Source of the DNA: Curvibacter delicatus NBRC 14919
GTDB lineage: Bacteria > Pseudomonadota > Gammaproteobacteria > Burkholderiales > Burkholderiaceae_C
DNA length: 53,340 nt
Assembly (NCBI RefSeq): GCF_001592265.1
Contig: NZ_BCWP01000026.1
Span: 1 to 53,340 of the forward strand
Direction: 5' to 3'
Positions 27,163 through 35,776 of this stretch are shown here, piece by piece (positions within the stretch are counted from its first letter, which is position 1; each line of letters begins with the position of its first letter). The notes beneath the pieces were generated by a model. The model searched no databases, was not told the DNA's origin, and saw only the letters and a program-made list of their open reading frames with translations. A program made the position numbers and the translations under genes.

Positions 27163-27810
27163 ATGCACATCGAGATTGGCATCCTTACGCAAGACAAGCT
27201 GGCTTACGCCGGCGTGGCCGCCACCGCGCTGCTGGGCGCCCACGCCACGGGCCTGCTCAAGAGCCCCGCGGCCTGGCTGCGCACCGCGCTGGCCGCGGGG
27301 CTCTTCAGCCTGCTCATGCAGGCCTTCCACCTTAAGGTCGGTCCGTCCGAACTGCACTTCGTCGGCGCCATGCCGGTCTATCTGCTGTTCGGCTTCATCC
27401 CGACGCTGTTCGGCTTCGGCCTGGGCCTGCTGCTGCAAGGCCTGCTGTTCGAGCCGCAGGATCTGGTGCATCTGGCCGTCAACTTCCTCAGCCTGGCCGT
27501 GCCGCTGCTGGCCCTGCACCACAGCCTGGGCAAGAAGCTGCAAAGCTTGAGCATCGCCCAGGTGCTCAAGCTCGACGCGGTGTACTACGCCGGCGTCACG
27601 CTGATGGTGGGATTCTGGCTGTCGCTGGGCCAGGTGGCCACGCCACTGACCGACTGGGCGCTGTTCGCCGCCTCCTACCTGAGCGTGGTGGCCGTCGAGC
27701 CGCTGCTGACCATCAGCCTGGTGCTGTGCGCCGACCGCATCGGCAGCAGCCGTGTGCTGCGTCTGTGCCTGGATGAGCGCGTGCTGCAACGCGTGGGCGG
27801 CGCGGCATGA
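27163..27810 (+). CDS. cbiM: CbiM-like cobalt permease (ECF-type S component)
   Basis: A 215-residue inner-membrane protein with about six hydrophobic segments and the N-terminal M-H-I-E, where residue 2 (His) and the N-terminus form the metal site in CbiM. The loop HLKVGPSELHFVGA resembles the CbiM/NikM loop. No CbiN, CbiQ or CbiO gene is present, so it either uses a shared energizing module or works alone. It overlaps the next gene by ATGA, tying cobalt uptake to corrin synthesis. Confidence 0.75.
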   Translation: MHIEIGILTQDKLAYAGVAATALLGAHATGLLKSPAAWLRTALAAGLFSLLMQAFHLKVGPSELHFVGAMPVYLLFGFIPTLFGFGLGLLLQGLLFEPQDLVHLAVNFLSLAVPLLALHHSLGKKLQSLSIAQVLKLDAVYYAGVTLMVGFWLSLGQVATPLTDWALFAASYLSVVAVEPLLTISLVLCADRIGSSRVLRLCLDERVLQRVGGAA

Positions 27811-28811
27811 GCGAGGTAGGTGTGACGCCGGGCAAGATCATGCTGGTGGGCATCGGCCCCGGCCATGTGGAGCACATGACCGCGCGCGCGCGCGCGGCCA
27901 TCGCCGAGGCCGACACCATCATCGGCTACGTCACCTACATCAAACTGGTGGCTGATCTGATCGAGGGCAAGGAGGTGATCCGCAAGTCCATGACCGAGGA
28001 GCTGGACCGCGCCATCGAAGCGCTGGCGCGTGCGCGCGAGGGCAAGAAGGTGGCGCTGATCTCCTCGGGCGATGCCGGTGTCTATGGCATGGCTGGGCCG
28101 ACGTTCGAGGTGCTGTTTCAGGCCGGTTGGCGGCCTTATGAAGGGGAGGATGGCGACATCGAGGTCGAGATCGTACCCGGCGTCTCCGCGCTCAACAGCT
28201 GTGCGGCCCTGGTGGGCGCGCCGCTCACGCACGACTTCTGCGCCATCTCGCTGTCGGACCTGCTCACGCCCTGGCCCACCATCGCGCGCCGGCTCGATGC
28301 GGCGGCGGCGGCCGATTTCGTGGTGGCCCTGTACAACCCCAAGAGCGGACGGCGCACACGCCAGATCGTCGAGGCGCAACGCTTGTTCCTGCGCCACCGC
28401 GCGCCGGATACCCCCGTCGCCATCGTCAAGAGTGCCTACCGACGCCGCGAGCAAATCGTCTTCACCACCCTCGACCAAATGGCCGAGGCGGAAATCGGTA
28501 TGCTCAGTACAGTGTTGATTGGCAACAGCAACACCTTCGTGCGCCACGGCCTGATGGTGACACCGCGCGGCTACGCCAACAAATACGACCTGGATCAAGG
28601 TGGCGAAACGCGGGAGGGTGAGAAGCGCGGGCGGTCACTGTCTACGGGGCTGCTGGGGTGGTTGGAAGCACTACAGGCCGAGCACGCTGAAGGTGCGGAC
28701 TTCGCCACGCTGGCGGCGCGTCACCGCCTGCCCGTGGATTACATCCAGGCAACCTTGTTGGCCCCCTTGGGAGCTTCGGTCGTAGAGGAAATCCATGAGA
28801 GCGAGGCATGA
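27807..28811 (+). CDS. cbiH: CbiH/CobJ, (cobalt-)precorrin-3B C17-methyltransferase with C-terminal extension
   Basis: A 334-residue protein. Residues 1-260 are a tetrapyrrole methylase: LVGIGPGHVEHMTARA, ISSGDAGVYGMAGP, and YNPKSGRR with KSAYRR typical of the C17 enzyme that contracts the ring. About 60 extra residues at the C-terminus (from GEKRGRSLSTG) go beyond the usual domain. ATGA overlaps link it to cbiM and to the ferredoxin gene. Confidence 0.92.
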   Translation: MSEVGVTPGKIMLVGIGPGHVEHMTARARAAIAEADTIIGYVTYIKLVADLIEGKEVIRKSMTEELDRAIEALARAREGKKVALISSGDAGVYGMAGPTFEVLFQAGWRPYEGEDGDIEVEIVPGVSALNSCAALVGAPLTHDFCAISLSDLLTPWPTIARRLDAAAAADFVVALYNPKSGRRTRQIVEAQRLFLRHRAPDTPVAIVKSAYRRREQIVFTTLDQMAEAEIGMLSTVLIGNSNTFVRHGLMVTPRGYANKYDLDQGGETREGEKRGRSLSTGLLGWLEALQAEHAEGADFATLAARHRLPVDYIQATLLAPLGASVVEEIHESEA

Positions 28812-29161
28812 GCGATACGGAAACTCAGGTCGTGAAACCCAAGATCGGTGCGTACAAACGTCACTTGCTGGTCTGCACAGGACCTCGCTGCACGAAGGAC
28901 GGCGAGTCACAGCAACTGTTTGACAGCCTAGGCGAGAAGTTCAAGTCGGCAGGGGTGGACGCCGGTGAGTTGCGGGTCAAGCGCAGCCGTGTCAGCTGCT
29001 TCGCTGCGTGCAAGGGTGGTCCAATCATGTGCGTGCAACCGGATGGTACGTGGTACTACAACGTGACACCGGTCAATATGGATCGCATCATCGAACAGCA
29101 CCTGAAGAAAGGCGAGCCCGTCGAGGACTTGGTTTTTCACCAGGCAGGGGTAGATGCGTGA
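28808..29161 (+). CDS. thioredoxin-like [2Fe-2S] ferredoxin
   Basis: A 117-residue protein with Cys23-x4-Cys28 (VCTGPRC) and Cys64-x3-Cys68 (SCFAAC), the cluster ligands of thioredoxin-like ferredoxins. Similar genes sit in other corrin operons, where they may deliver electrons for ring reduction or cobalt reduction; that role is inferred from location. It overlaps both neighbours (ATGA at the start, GTGA at the end). Confidence 0.85.
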   Translation: MSDTETQVVKPKIGAYKRHLLVCTGPRCTKDGESQQLFDSLGEKFKSAGVDAGELRVKRSRVSCFAACKGGPIMCVQPDGTWYYNVTPVNMDRIIEQHLKKGEPVEDLVFHQAGVDA

Positions 29162-29913
29162 GTGCGGATGGTGAATTCCGACCTGGCTCTGTTGCGCTGG
29201 TTGGCGCAGGTCCGGGGAACCCCGAGCTGTTGACCCTTCGTGCCTATCGCCTGATCCAGCAAGCCGACGTGGTCTTGTACGACAACTTGGTGTCGCCGGA
29301 AATCGTTGGGTTCGCTCCGCCATCTGCCGAGTGCATTTATGTTGGAAAGTCTGCAGGCAACCATACGCTCCCGCAGGAGGAAATTTGCCAGTTGCTGACA
29401 GCCAAGGCCAAGTCTGGACTGCGGGTGCTGCGCCTGAAGGGCGGAGACCCCTTCGTCTTCGGGCGCGGCGGGGAGGAAATGGAAGCGCTTCTGGCGAATG
29501 ACATCGCCGTAGAAATTGTCCCCGGCATCACAGCTGCGCTCGGTTCCGCCGCCAGCTTCGGTTTCCCCTTGACGCACCGTGATCATGCTCAAAGTTGCGT
29601 CTTCGTCACGGGGCACCTAAAGGACCATTCCATTGATCTGAACTGGCAGGCTTTGGCCCAGTCAAATCAAACCATCGTGGTTTACATGGGGGTGACCGGG
29701 CTGGACATCATCGCCCGCGAACTTCAAGCGGCAGGCCTTCCGGGCGAAACCCCCGCGGCTTTGATACACAAGGCGACGTGGCCTGATCAGGCCCTCTACC
29801 CGACGACGCTGGGTCAACTGGTCCAAACGGCGGAGGCACATGCGGTTCTGCCACCGACTCTGTTGGTTATCGGCGCGGTGGTCGGTCTTATCCCTCCGGT
29901 CAAAATGACGTGA
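29158..29913 (+). CDS. cobA: CobA, uroporphyrinogen-III C-methyltransferase
   Basis: A 251-residue SUMT enzyme that makes precorrin-2 from uroporphyrinogen III with two SAM. Motifs: LVGAGPGNPELLTLRA, LRLKGGDPFVFGRGGEE, PGITAALGSAASFGFPLTHRD. There is no CysG dehydrogenase/chelatase domain, so precorrin-2 oxidation must be done by another enzyme. The start is GTG at 29158, overlapping the ferredoxin stop. It is the last gene of the operon. Confidence 0.93.
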   Translation: MSADGEFRPGSVALVGAGPGNPELLTLRAYRLIQQADVVLYDNLVSPEIVGFAPPSAECIYVGKSAGNHTLPQEEICQLLTAKAKSGLRVLRLKGGDPFVFGRGGEEMEALLANDIAVEIVPGITAALGSAASFGFPLTHRDHAQSCVFVTGHLKDHSIDLNWQALAQSNQTIVVYMGVTGLDIIARELQAAGLPGETPAALIHKATWPDQALYPTTLGQLVQTAEAHAVLPPTLLVIGAVVGLIPPVKMT

Positions 29914-30174
29914 CTTCAGCTGTGCCGTTTGGGTGACCTGGGCATAACGTCGCTAGCTCACGGCTTGACTGTCCGACAATCAGTAAACAGTGGGCTAAAC
30001 CAGGAATGCAATCCGCTAGCCTATGAGTCGTTATTTTTTGCAAGCAAAACCGGGGCCAAACCACTGGGTGTTGACGATCGAACAGCGATTGATGAACAAA
30101 ATGGTTGTCATGCATTCGGCAATTCCCAAAAGGACACCGCCGGCTACCGCAACGCCCATCGACGCACGGCAAGT

Positions 30175-30912
30175 TCAGGCCCGTCGCAGTGTGAATTGCG
30201 CGAAGCCGGCGCCAAGCTGCACTGCTTGTTCCGGCGTAAGCGTCCAGGTCGGAGCGCCGGGCGCACGGCATTCCTGCAGGGCCCAGTGCTGCGCGCCGCG
30301 CGCGCGCAGATCTTCCGCCAGCGCAAATAACTCGTCCACGCCAAACAACGCCGCATGCCAGGTGGTGCGGCATTCATAGTTGGCGCCACTGCGTGCCAGC
30401 ACATCGAGTGCAGCAAAGGCGCGCGTGCCGCTGCCCGGCGAGGCGGTGATTGCGTCGTAGCGGCCTGGTCGTGCTTTGATGTCCAGACCCACCCAATCCA
30501 GCCGTGGCAGCAGCGCGGCCAGACGTTCGGGATACATGCCCGCGGTATGCAGCGCCGTCTGCATGCCCAGCGTGCGCACGACGTCGAGCGCGCTCGGCAG
30601 CGCAGCCTGCAATGTGGGCTCCCCTCCCGAAAACACCACGCCGTCGAGCAGGCCCTGCCGGCGCCGCAGGAAATCGTGTGCCTGCGCCCAAGGCAGCGCT
30701 GCGGGCGCGGTGGCATCCAGCAGCTCCTGGTTGTGGCAGTAGCTGCAGCGCCAAGGGCAACCTTGGCAGTAGAGCACCGCCGCCAGGCGGCCGGGAAAAT
30801 CAATACTGGTCAGCGGCGTTAGGCCGCCCAAGCGCAGGCCGATGGCGGCGTCAGCAGCTGCTGCGAGGGACACGGCCGGGTTCGGCAAAAAAGCGGCGTT
30901 CGTTGTGTTCAC
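30175..30912 (-). CDS. nrdG: NrdG-type radical SAM activase for class III ribonucleotide reductase
   Basis: A radical SAM protein with the cluster motif CPWRCSYC (C-x3-C-x2-C) preceded by GLTPLTSIDFPGRLAAVLYCQG, a form typical of activases paired with NrdD. SGGEPTLQ is the SAM-binding GGE motif. It would install the glycyl radical on the separate NrdD C-terminal protein. The start is uncertain: GTG at 30912 is listed, with GTG 30873 and ATG 30996 as alternatives. All overlap the preceding small gene. Confidence 0.88.
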   Translation of the reverse strand: MNTTNAAFLPNPAVSLAAAADAAIGLRLGGLTPLTSIDFPGRLAAVLYCQGCPWRCSYCHNQELLDATAPAALPWAQAHDFLRRRQGLLDGVVFSGGEPTLQAALPSALDVVRTLGMQTALHTAGMYPERLAALLPRLDWVGLDIKARPGRYDAITASPGSGTRAFAALDVLARSGANYECRTTWHAALFGVDELFALAEDLRARGAQHWALQECRAPGAPTWTLTPEQAVQLGAGFAQFTLRRA

Positions 30913-31051
30913 CTTGCTTGCCAACGTTGAAGCTGGCAACCGGCCGGTGGTAACCCATGACCCGCGTCCAGACCTCGCAGGGTTGGCGCTCTGCATCGCT
31001 CAGCTGCACTTCGGTTACGGGGATTTTCTCGATGGTGGCGAGTTCGCTCAT
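30851..31051 (-). CDS. stand-alone glycyl-radical domain of class III ribonucleotide reductase
   Basis: This 66-residue protein contains CEVWTRVMGYHRPVASFN followed by GKQGEHNERRFF. This matches the C-terminal glycyl-radical segment of NrdD (R-V-x-G-Y with the radical glycine, then N-x-GK-x-E). That segment is missing from the large NrdD upstream, so the two proteins together make one complete enzyme. The ATG at 31051 has its own AAAGGAAG site. NrdD ends 66 bases upstream, and the frames are separated by stops, so this looks like a true gene split rather than one sequencing error. Confidence 0.8.
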   Translation of the reverse strand: MSELATIEKIPVTEVQLSDAERQPCEVWTRVMGYHRPVASFNVGKQGEHNERRFFAEPGRVPRSSC

Positions 31052-31116
31052 GGCGGCTTCCTTTGTAAGGTGAAGGAAAAAGAACAATCAATCGATAGCA
31101 AAGAGTCTTCGGCGCT

Positions 31117-33138
31117 TCATGCCGCCAGACGCCGGCGCTTGGCTTGGAGCCGCTCGATATCGCAGCGCGGACAGAATGGGTGCTCGCCGGTCAGGTAGCC
31201 GTGCGTGGGACAGACAGAAAATGTCGGTGTGACGGTAATGTAGGGAAGGCGAAAGCGGGTCAGCGCGCGCCGCACCAGTTCGCGACAGGCAGTGCCGTCC
31301 GAGATGCGCTCGCCCATGTATAAGTGCAGCACGGTGCCGCCGGTGTACTTGGATTGCAGCTGCTCCTGCCGCGCCAGCGCCTCGAAGGGATCGTCCGTGT
31401 AGCCCACCGGCAGTTGTGAGGAGTTGGTGTAGTACGGCTGCTCGGTCGTGCCGGCCTGCAGGATGTCCGGCCAGCGCTTCTTGTCCTCACGCGCGAAGCG
31501 GTAGGTGGTTCCCTCGGCCGGCGTGGCCTCCAGGTTGTAGAGGTGGCCGGTGCGCTCCTGGAAGGCCGCAATGCGCTCGCGTACATGATCGAGCAGGCGC
31601 ACCGCGAACGCATGGCCCCACTCGCTGGTGATGTCGTGCGCGTCGTGGGTGAAGTTGCGCACCATCTCATTGATGCCATTGACGCCCAGCGTGGAGAAAT
31701 GGTTGCGCAGCGTGCCTAGGTAGCGCTTGGTGTAGGGGAACAAGCCCTGGTCCATTAACCTCTGGATGAGCTTGCGCTTGACCTCCAGGCTCTGGCAGCC
31801 CAGCTCCAGCAGTCGGTCTAGCGCGGCGTACAGCGCGGTTTCGTCGCCCGCGTGCAGATAGCCCAGGCGCGCGCAGTTGACGGTGACCACGCCCACGCTG
31901 CCCGTTTGCTCGGCGCTGCCGAACAGGCCGTTGCCGCGCTTGAGCAGTTCACGCAGATCAAGCTGCAGCCGGCAACACATGGAGCGCACCATATTGGGCT
32001 GCAGCTCGGAGTTGATGAAGTTCTGGAAGTACGGCAGGCCATACTTGGCCGTCATCTCGAACAGCAGCCGGGCGTTGTCGCTCTCCCACGGGAAATCGGC
32101 CGTGATGTTGTAGGTGGGTATGGGAAAGGTGAACACCCGACCCTTGGCGTCACCGGTGCTCATTACGTCGATGTAAGCGCGGTTGATCAGGTCCATTTCG
32201 GCCTGCAGTTCGCCGTAGCTGAAAGGCATCTCCTCGCCGCCGATCACCGGCACCTGTTCACGCAGATCCTCGGGGCAGACCCAGTCGAAGGTAAGGTTGG
32301 TGAACGGTGTTTGAGTGCCCCAGCGCGAGGGCACGTTGAGGTTGTAGATCAGCTCCTGAATGCACTGGCGCACGGCAGCGTAGTCCATACAGTCCTTGCG
32401 CACGAACGGTGCCATGTAGGTGTCGAACGACGAAAAGGCTTGCGCCCCGGCCCATTCGTTCTGCAGCGTGCCCAGGAAGTTGACAATCTGCCCCACGGCC
32501 GAGGACATGTGCCTGGGTGGACCAGCCTCTACCTTGCCCGGTACGCCGTTCAGCCCCTCGTATAGCAAGGTGCGTAGCGACCAGCCGGCGCAATAGCCGC
32601 TGAGCATGTCGAGGTCATGGATGTGGATGTCACCCTCACGGTGGGCCGCACCGACCTCGGGTGCATAGACGTGCGAGAGCCAGTAGTTGGCCGTCACCTT
32701 GCCTGCCACGTTGAGGATCAGGCCGCCAAGCGAATAACCCTGATTGGCATTAGCGTTCACACGCCAGTCACTACGCGTCAAATATTCGTTGATCGCAGAT
32801 TCCACGTCCACCAGCGTCTGCCGGTCAGCGCGCAGCGTGGCGTGGCGCTGGCGGTAGGACATGTAAGCCCGCGCCGTGGCCAGATGGTTGGCGGCGATCA
32901 GTGTCTGCTCCACCACGTCCTGGATCTGCTCGACAAGCGGTGCTTCGCCGCGCCAGCGGTGGATCAGCACTTTCGTAACTTGCGCGGTCAGCAGCGCAGC
33001 CTCGTCATCGCCATATTCTCCGGTAGCGGCCCCCGCGCGGGCTATGGCCGACTGGATGCGCTGCGCATCGAAGTCGGCGCGTTGCCCGTCGCGCTGGACC
33101 ACTTGGTGCGGCAGATTCAGAATCGATGCAACAGACAT
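31117..33138 (-). CDS. nrdD: NrdD, anaerobic ribonucleotide reductase catalytic part (lacks glycyl-radical domain)
   Basis: This 673-residue protein has an N-terminal ATP-cone (about 10-95, VVQRDGQRADFDAQRIQ), the ten-stranded barrel with the catalytic SMCCRLQLD region, GDIHIHDLD, and a C-terminal zinc ribbon (CPTHGYLTGEHPFCPRC). It stops 14 residues after the ribbon, where other NrdD proteins continue into the radical-glycine segment. It reduces ribonucleoside triphosphates without oxygen. The ATG at 33138 is preferred because a NrdR box lies 14 bases upstream; an alternative start is 33156. Confidence 0.93.
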   Translation of the reverse strand: MSVASILNLPHQVVQRDGQRADFDAQRIQSAIARAGAATGEYGDDEAALLTAQVTKVLIHRWRGEAPLVEQIQDVVEQTLIAANHLATARAYMSYRQRHATLRADRQTLVDVESAINEYLTRSDWRVNANANQGYSLGGLILNVAGKVTANYWLSHVYAPEVGAAHREGDIHIHDLDMLSGYCAGWSLRTLLYEGLNGVPGKVEAGPPRHMSSAVGQIVNFLGTLQNEWAGAQAFSSFDTYMAPFVRKDCMDYAAVRQCIQELIYNLNVPSRWGTQTPFTNLTFDWVCPEDLREQVPVIGGEEMPFSYGELQAEMDLINRAYIDVMSTGDAKGRVFTFPIPTYNITADFPWESDNARLLFEMTAKYGLPYFQNFINSELQPNMVRSMCCRLQLDLRELLKRGNGLFGSAEQTGSVGVVTVNCARLGYLHAGDETALYAALDRLLELGCQSLEVKRKLIQRLMDQGLFPYTKRYLGTLRNHFSTLGVNGINEMVRNFTHDAHDITSEWGHAFAVRLLDHVRERIAAFQERTGHLYNLEATPAEGTTYRFAREDKKRWPDILQAGTTEQPYYTNSSQLPVGYTDDPFEALARQEQLQSKYTGGTVLHLYMGERISDGTACRELVRRALTRFRLPYITVTPTFSVCPTHGYLTGEHPFCPRCDIERLQAKRRRLAA

Positions 33139-33152
33139 GGCGTTCACCAAAA

Positions 33153-33168
33153 ACACTATATGTAGCGC
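33153..33168. promoter_or_regulatory. NrdR box 1
   Basis: ACACTATATGTAGCGC matches the NrdR box consensus (acaCwAtATaTwGtgt). It lies just before the nrdD start codon and 32 bases from a second box, the usual three-turn spacing. The repressor NrdR binds such pairs when dATP is high. Confidence 0.8.
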
Positions 33169-33184
33169 TTACTCTACCGACAAA

Positions 33185-33200
33185 ACACTATAGGTAGTTG
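33185..33200. promoter_or_regulatory. NrdR box 2
   Basis: ACACTATAGGTAGTTG is the upstream member of the pair, centred 32 bases from box 1. The two sites predict that nrdD, the glycyl-radical gene and nrdG are repressed together by NrdR. Confidence 0.78.
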
Positions 33201-33223
33201 TTCTGGATCAACAAAAAGTCTGC

Positions 33224-33412
33224 TTGGTGGCGTGCTGCGTCGAACCTGGCACAGGCAGCAGCCTCGACGCTTTCGGTCAGGCCGACGCGCGCAGCGTCTT
33301 GGCTGAAGTCACCATATTGGTCAGTGCCGGAATCACCTTGGCCCTCCTGGCGAGTCTTCTGGCCACAGTCCGGCTTGCCCTTCAGCCGCTGGGTGGGGAT
33401 CTGCTCGGCTGA
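33224..33412 (+). pseudogene. possible remnant of a chemoreceptor (membrane segment and HAMP start)
   Basis: A 62-codon frame contains a hydrophobic stretch (VTILVSAGITLALLASLLAT) followed by RLALQPLGGD and a stop. This resembles the second membrane helix and start of the HAMP region of methyl-accepting chemotaxis proteins. There is no proper gene start and nothing continues after the stop. The resemblance is short, so this is tentative. Confidence 0.25.
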
Positions 33413-33455
33413 CCGATCGCGCGGCTGCCCGGCTCGTAGACAGGGAAACGCGTCG

Positions 33456-35261
33456 TCAGTCCCGCGAGTTGCTTCTGCACGCCCCGGGTGGTCCCCAGAC
33501 TATGCCGCGGTCCGGCCCATCAGCGTTCTGCATAATCAACTCCACCTCCATCCAGCCGCGCAGGCTGTTGAACACGGCTACCCCTCGCGCCTGAGGCAAT
33601 TCCTCCCGCGCGATGACGCCCTCTTTCAACCACCCCTCCTCCAGCAAACGTTCCCGCATTACTCCGCCCAGCAGGCCGCAAGACAACGCGGGCGTGACCC
33701 AGCGGTCCCCAAACTGGACCGCAACATTGCTGCGCGTGCACTCAGTTAATTGCCCGTCTTCATTCCACAGGAGCGTGTCAAAGATGTCTGGCGCCTGGGG
33801 GGCGAACACCTCGTAATGTGCACGACGGGTAGTCTTGAAGCGTACGAACTCTCCATGGGCTTCCTCCAAGGGGCGCTCCGCCAACACAAGCCGAGCGCGC
33901 GCTGGCCTCTCCGCCAGCGCATAGGCCTCGGCGCGGCACTGCCCTGTTGCAGCCAAGAGCAGACGAACACGCCAAGTGCCTTGTGGATGCGCTTGAACCA
34001 CCTCGGCCAGCGAGGTCTCGATGCGAGCCCGTGCGAACGGATAGGAAAAGTGCCGGGCAGCACGTTCCATACGGGCTAAGTGGCGCGACGCGTCGCGCAG
34101 CACCCCCTCTTCGAGACGCAGGGTTTCCAGCAGTTCGAAGGGCTGGCTAGCACGCTCCAGAAAGGCGCGCTTGTGCCGCCATTCAGCCCATTCGTCCGCT
34201 GCCTTCGCACCCGAGGTGATACCGCTTCCTATGCCGCAGCGCAGCCGGCCATCGCGCAGCGTCACCGTACGGATCGCCACGTTGAAGGTGGCATGCCCGC
34301 CCGGGCGTACCACGCCGATGGCACCGCAATAGACGCCTCGCGGCTGGGGCTCGAGTTCCTGGATGAGACGCATGGCCTGCACCTTGGGCGCGCCCGTGAT
34401 GGAGCCGCAAGGAAACAGTGCCTGGAATACGTCTGCTAATCCGACGTCCGGACGCGTTTTGGCAACGACATCAGAGCTCATTTGCAGCACGGTCGGGAGC
34501 GTTTCTACATGAAAAAGCTCGGGCACCTGGACCGAGAACAGCTCGGCAATGCGTGAGAGATCATTGCGCAGCAAGTCCACGATCATGACGTTTTCCGCCC
34601 GCTCCTTTGGAGAGGCGCTTAGCTGCTCTGCCAGCGCGATATCCTCGGCCGGATCATGGCCACGGGGCGCGGTTCCCTTCATGGGGCGAGTTAGGATATT
34701 GGGTGCCTGCCAGTCAAAAAACAGCTCCGGCGAGACCGACAGCACCTGTTCTTCCCCGCTGTCGATATACGCGGCATACCCATGGGGTTGCGCACGTAGT
34801 AGGGACCGGAACAAGTCCAGCGGCTGGCCTTGCAGCGAGCCCACAAGCGGGGCCGTGTAGTTAACCTGGTAGAGGCCCCCTGCGGCAATGGATGCGTGGA
34901 TTTGAGCCATCTGTGCATCGAAGGTCTCCCTGGACAACGTTGCCTGCCATTGCGCCATTGCGGAGGGCTCCGCCAGTAGTTCAGGCCAGGGCAGGAACTG
35001 TTCATAAACGCCGAACCGGGCCAGCGGCCCTTCAGCGGGATGAACGACGAATGCGGGATCAAAGGCGGAAGCCGCCTCGTAGCGGAGATAGCCTACGCAC
35101 CAATAACCACGTTTGGCATAGCTCTCCACCTTGCGCAATAACGAGAGGACCTCCTCCGCAGCATGTGCGACCAATTCCTCCACGGGCCGCTCTAAGGCGC
35201 CGCGCAGGCCATTACCTTCAGCGGAGTGCGTAGGGCGGAAATGAATTAGAGCCTGCATCAT
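33456..35261 (-). CDS. pabB: PabB-PabC fusion: aminodeoxychorismate synthase component I and lyase
   Basis: A 601-residue fusion for 4-aminobenzoate (folate) synthesis. Residues 1-360 are PabB: RPMKGTAPRG, VDLLRNDLSRIAE, FPCGSITGAPKVQAM and CGIGSGITSGAKAADEWAEW. From about 370 a PabC-like fold-IV aminotransferase begins, with LTECTRSNVAVQ and PALSCGLLGGVMRERLLEEG. Start codons at 35261 and 35258 are adjacent. The glutaminase PabA is not nearby. The gene abuts a decapitated metR, so it may have been brought in by recombination. Confidence 0.9.
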   Translation of the reverse strand: MMQALIHFRPTHSAEGNGLRGALERPVEELVAHAAEEVLSLLRKVESYAKRGYWCVGYLRYEAASAFDPAFVVHPAEGPLARFGVYEQFLPWPELLAEPSAMAQWQATLSRETFDAQMAQIHASIAAGGLYQVNYTAPLVGSLQGQPLDLFRSLLRAQPHGYAAYIDSGEEQVLSVSPELFFDWQAPNILTRPMKGTAPRGHDPAEDIALAEQLSASPKERAENVMIVDLLRNDLSRIAELFSVQVPELFHVETLPTVLQMSSDVVAKTRPDVGLADVFQALFPCGSITGAPKVQAMRLIQELEPQPRGVYCGAIGVVRPGGHATFNVAIRTVTLRDGRLRCGIGSGITSGAKAADEWAEWRHKRAFLERASQPFELLETLRLEEGVLRDASRHLARMERAARHFSYPFARARIETSLAEVVQAHPQGTWRVRLLLAATGQCRAEAYALAERPARARLVLAERPLEEAHGEFVRFKTTRRAHYEVFAPQAPDIFDTLLWNEDGQLTECTRSNVAVQFGDRWVTPALSCGLLGGVMRERLLEEGWLKEGVIAREELPQARGVAVFNSLRGWMEVELIMQNADGPDRGIVWGPPGACRSNSRD

Positions 35262-35266
35262 GTCAC

Positions 35267-35611
35267 TTGTTTACCATGGAATTCATGCAGGCCCGGCTGG
35301 GAATGGAGCGCTTGGACAGCGTCAACCAATTTCTCACGCCCGCAGGCATTGCACCACGGCAGCATCGAGCCATTGAGACCACCGACATCCTGCTGCAGAT
35401 GGTGGCTAGCGGCCGAGGGGTGACAGCACTACCTCGCTGGCTGGTTGAGGAGTACGCAGCGGACATGGACATCGTCCCGGTGCGCCTGGGTCGCACCGGT
35501 CTGAAAAAGCAGATTTTTCTTGGTCTGCGCGAGGTGGATGGCGAAGTGAGCCATCTGCAGGTCTTCTTGGACCTGGCGCGGAGCTGCCACGAATATTGGC
35601 ATTCGATGTGA
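35267..35611 (+). pseudogene. metR: C-terminal fragment of metR (LysR family)
   Basis: A 114-codon frame matches only the effector domain end of MetR: ERLDSVNQFLTPAGI, then IETTDILLQMVASGRGV and LPRWLVEEYA. The helix-turn-helix and first effector lobe (about 190 residues) are absent. The frame begins at the edge of pabB, which marks a breakpoint at about 35270. No metE is visible. It is very unlikely to be functional as a regulator. Confidence 0.85.
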
Positions 35612-35776
35612 AGCAGCCATGATTCCCGCGAGCACGAGGAATCCGTACCACTCAGCTGCACGGCAAGCTGCAACTGCGCCTCGGCAACAATGGGGGAGAA
35701 GTGATGGCCTCCAACATCTGGCGCGACTCTCAGGCGGCCGGCCCCCGCTTCCGATTGCTGGCTCTCATGGCGATGC

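Noticed and set aside
30023-30379. Plus-strand frame starting MSRYFLQAKPGPNHW after cobA
   Set aside because: Its second half overlaps nrdG in antisense, there is no good ribosome site and no family match. A short gene remnant cannot be excluded, but the evidence is too thin.
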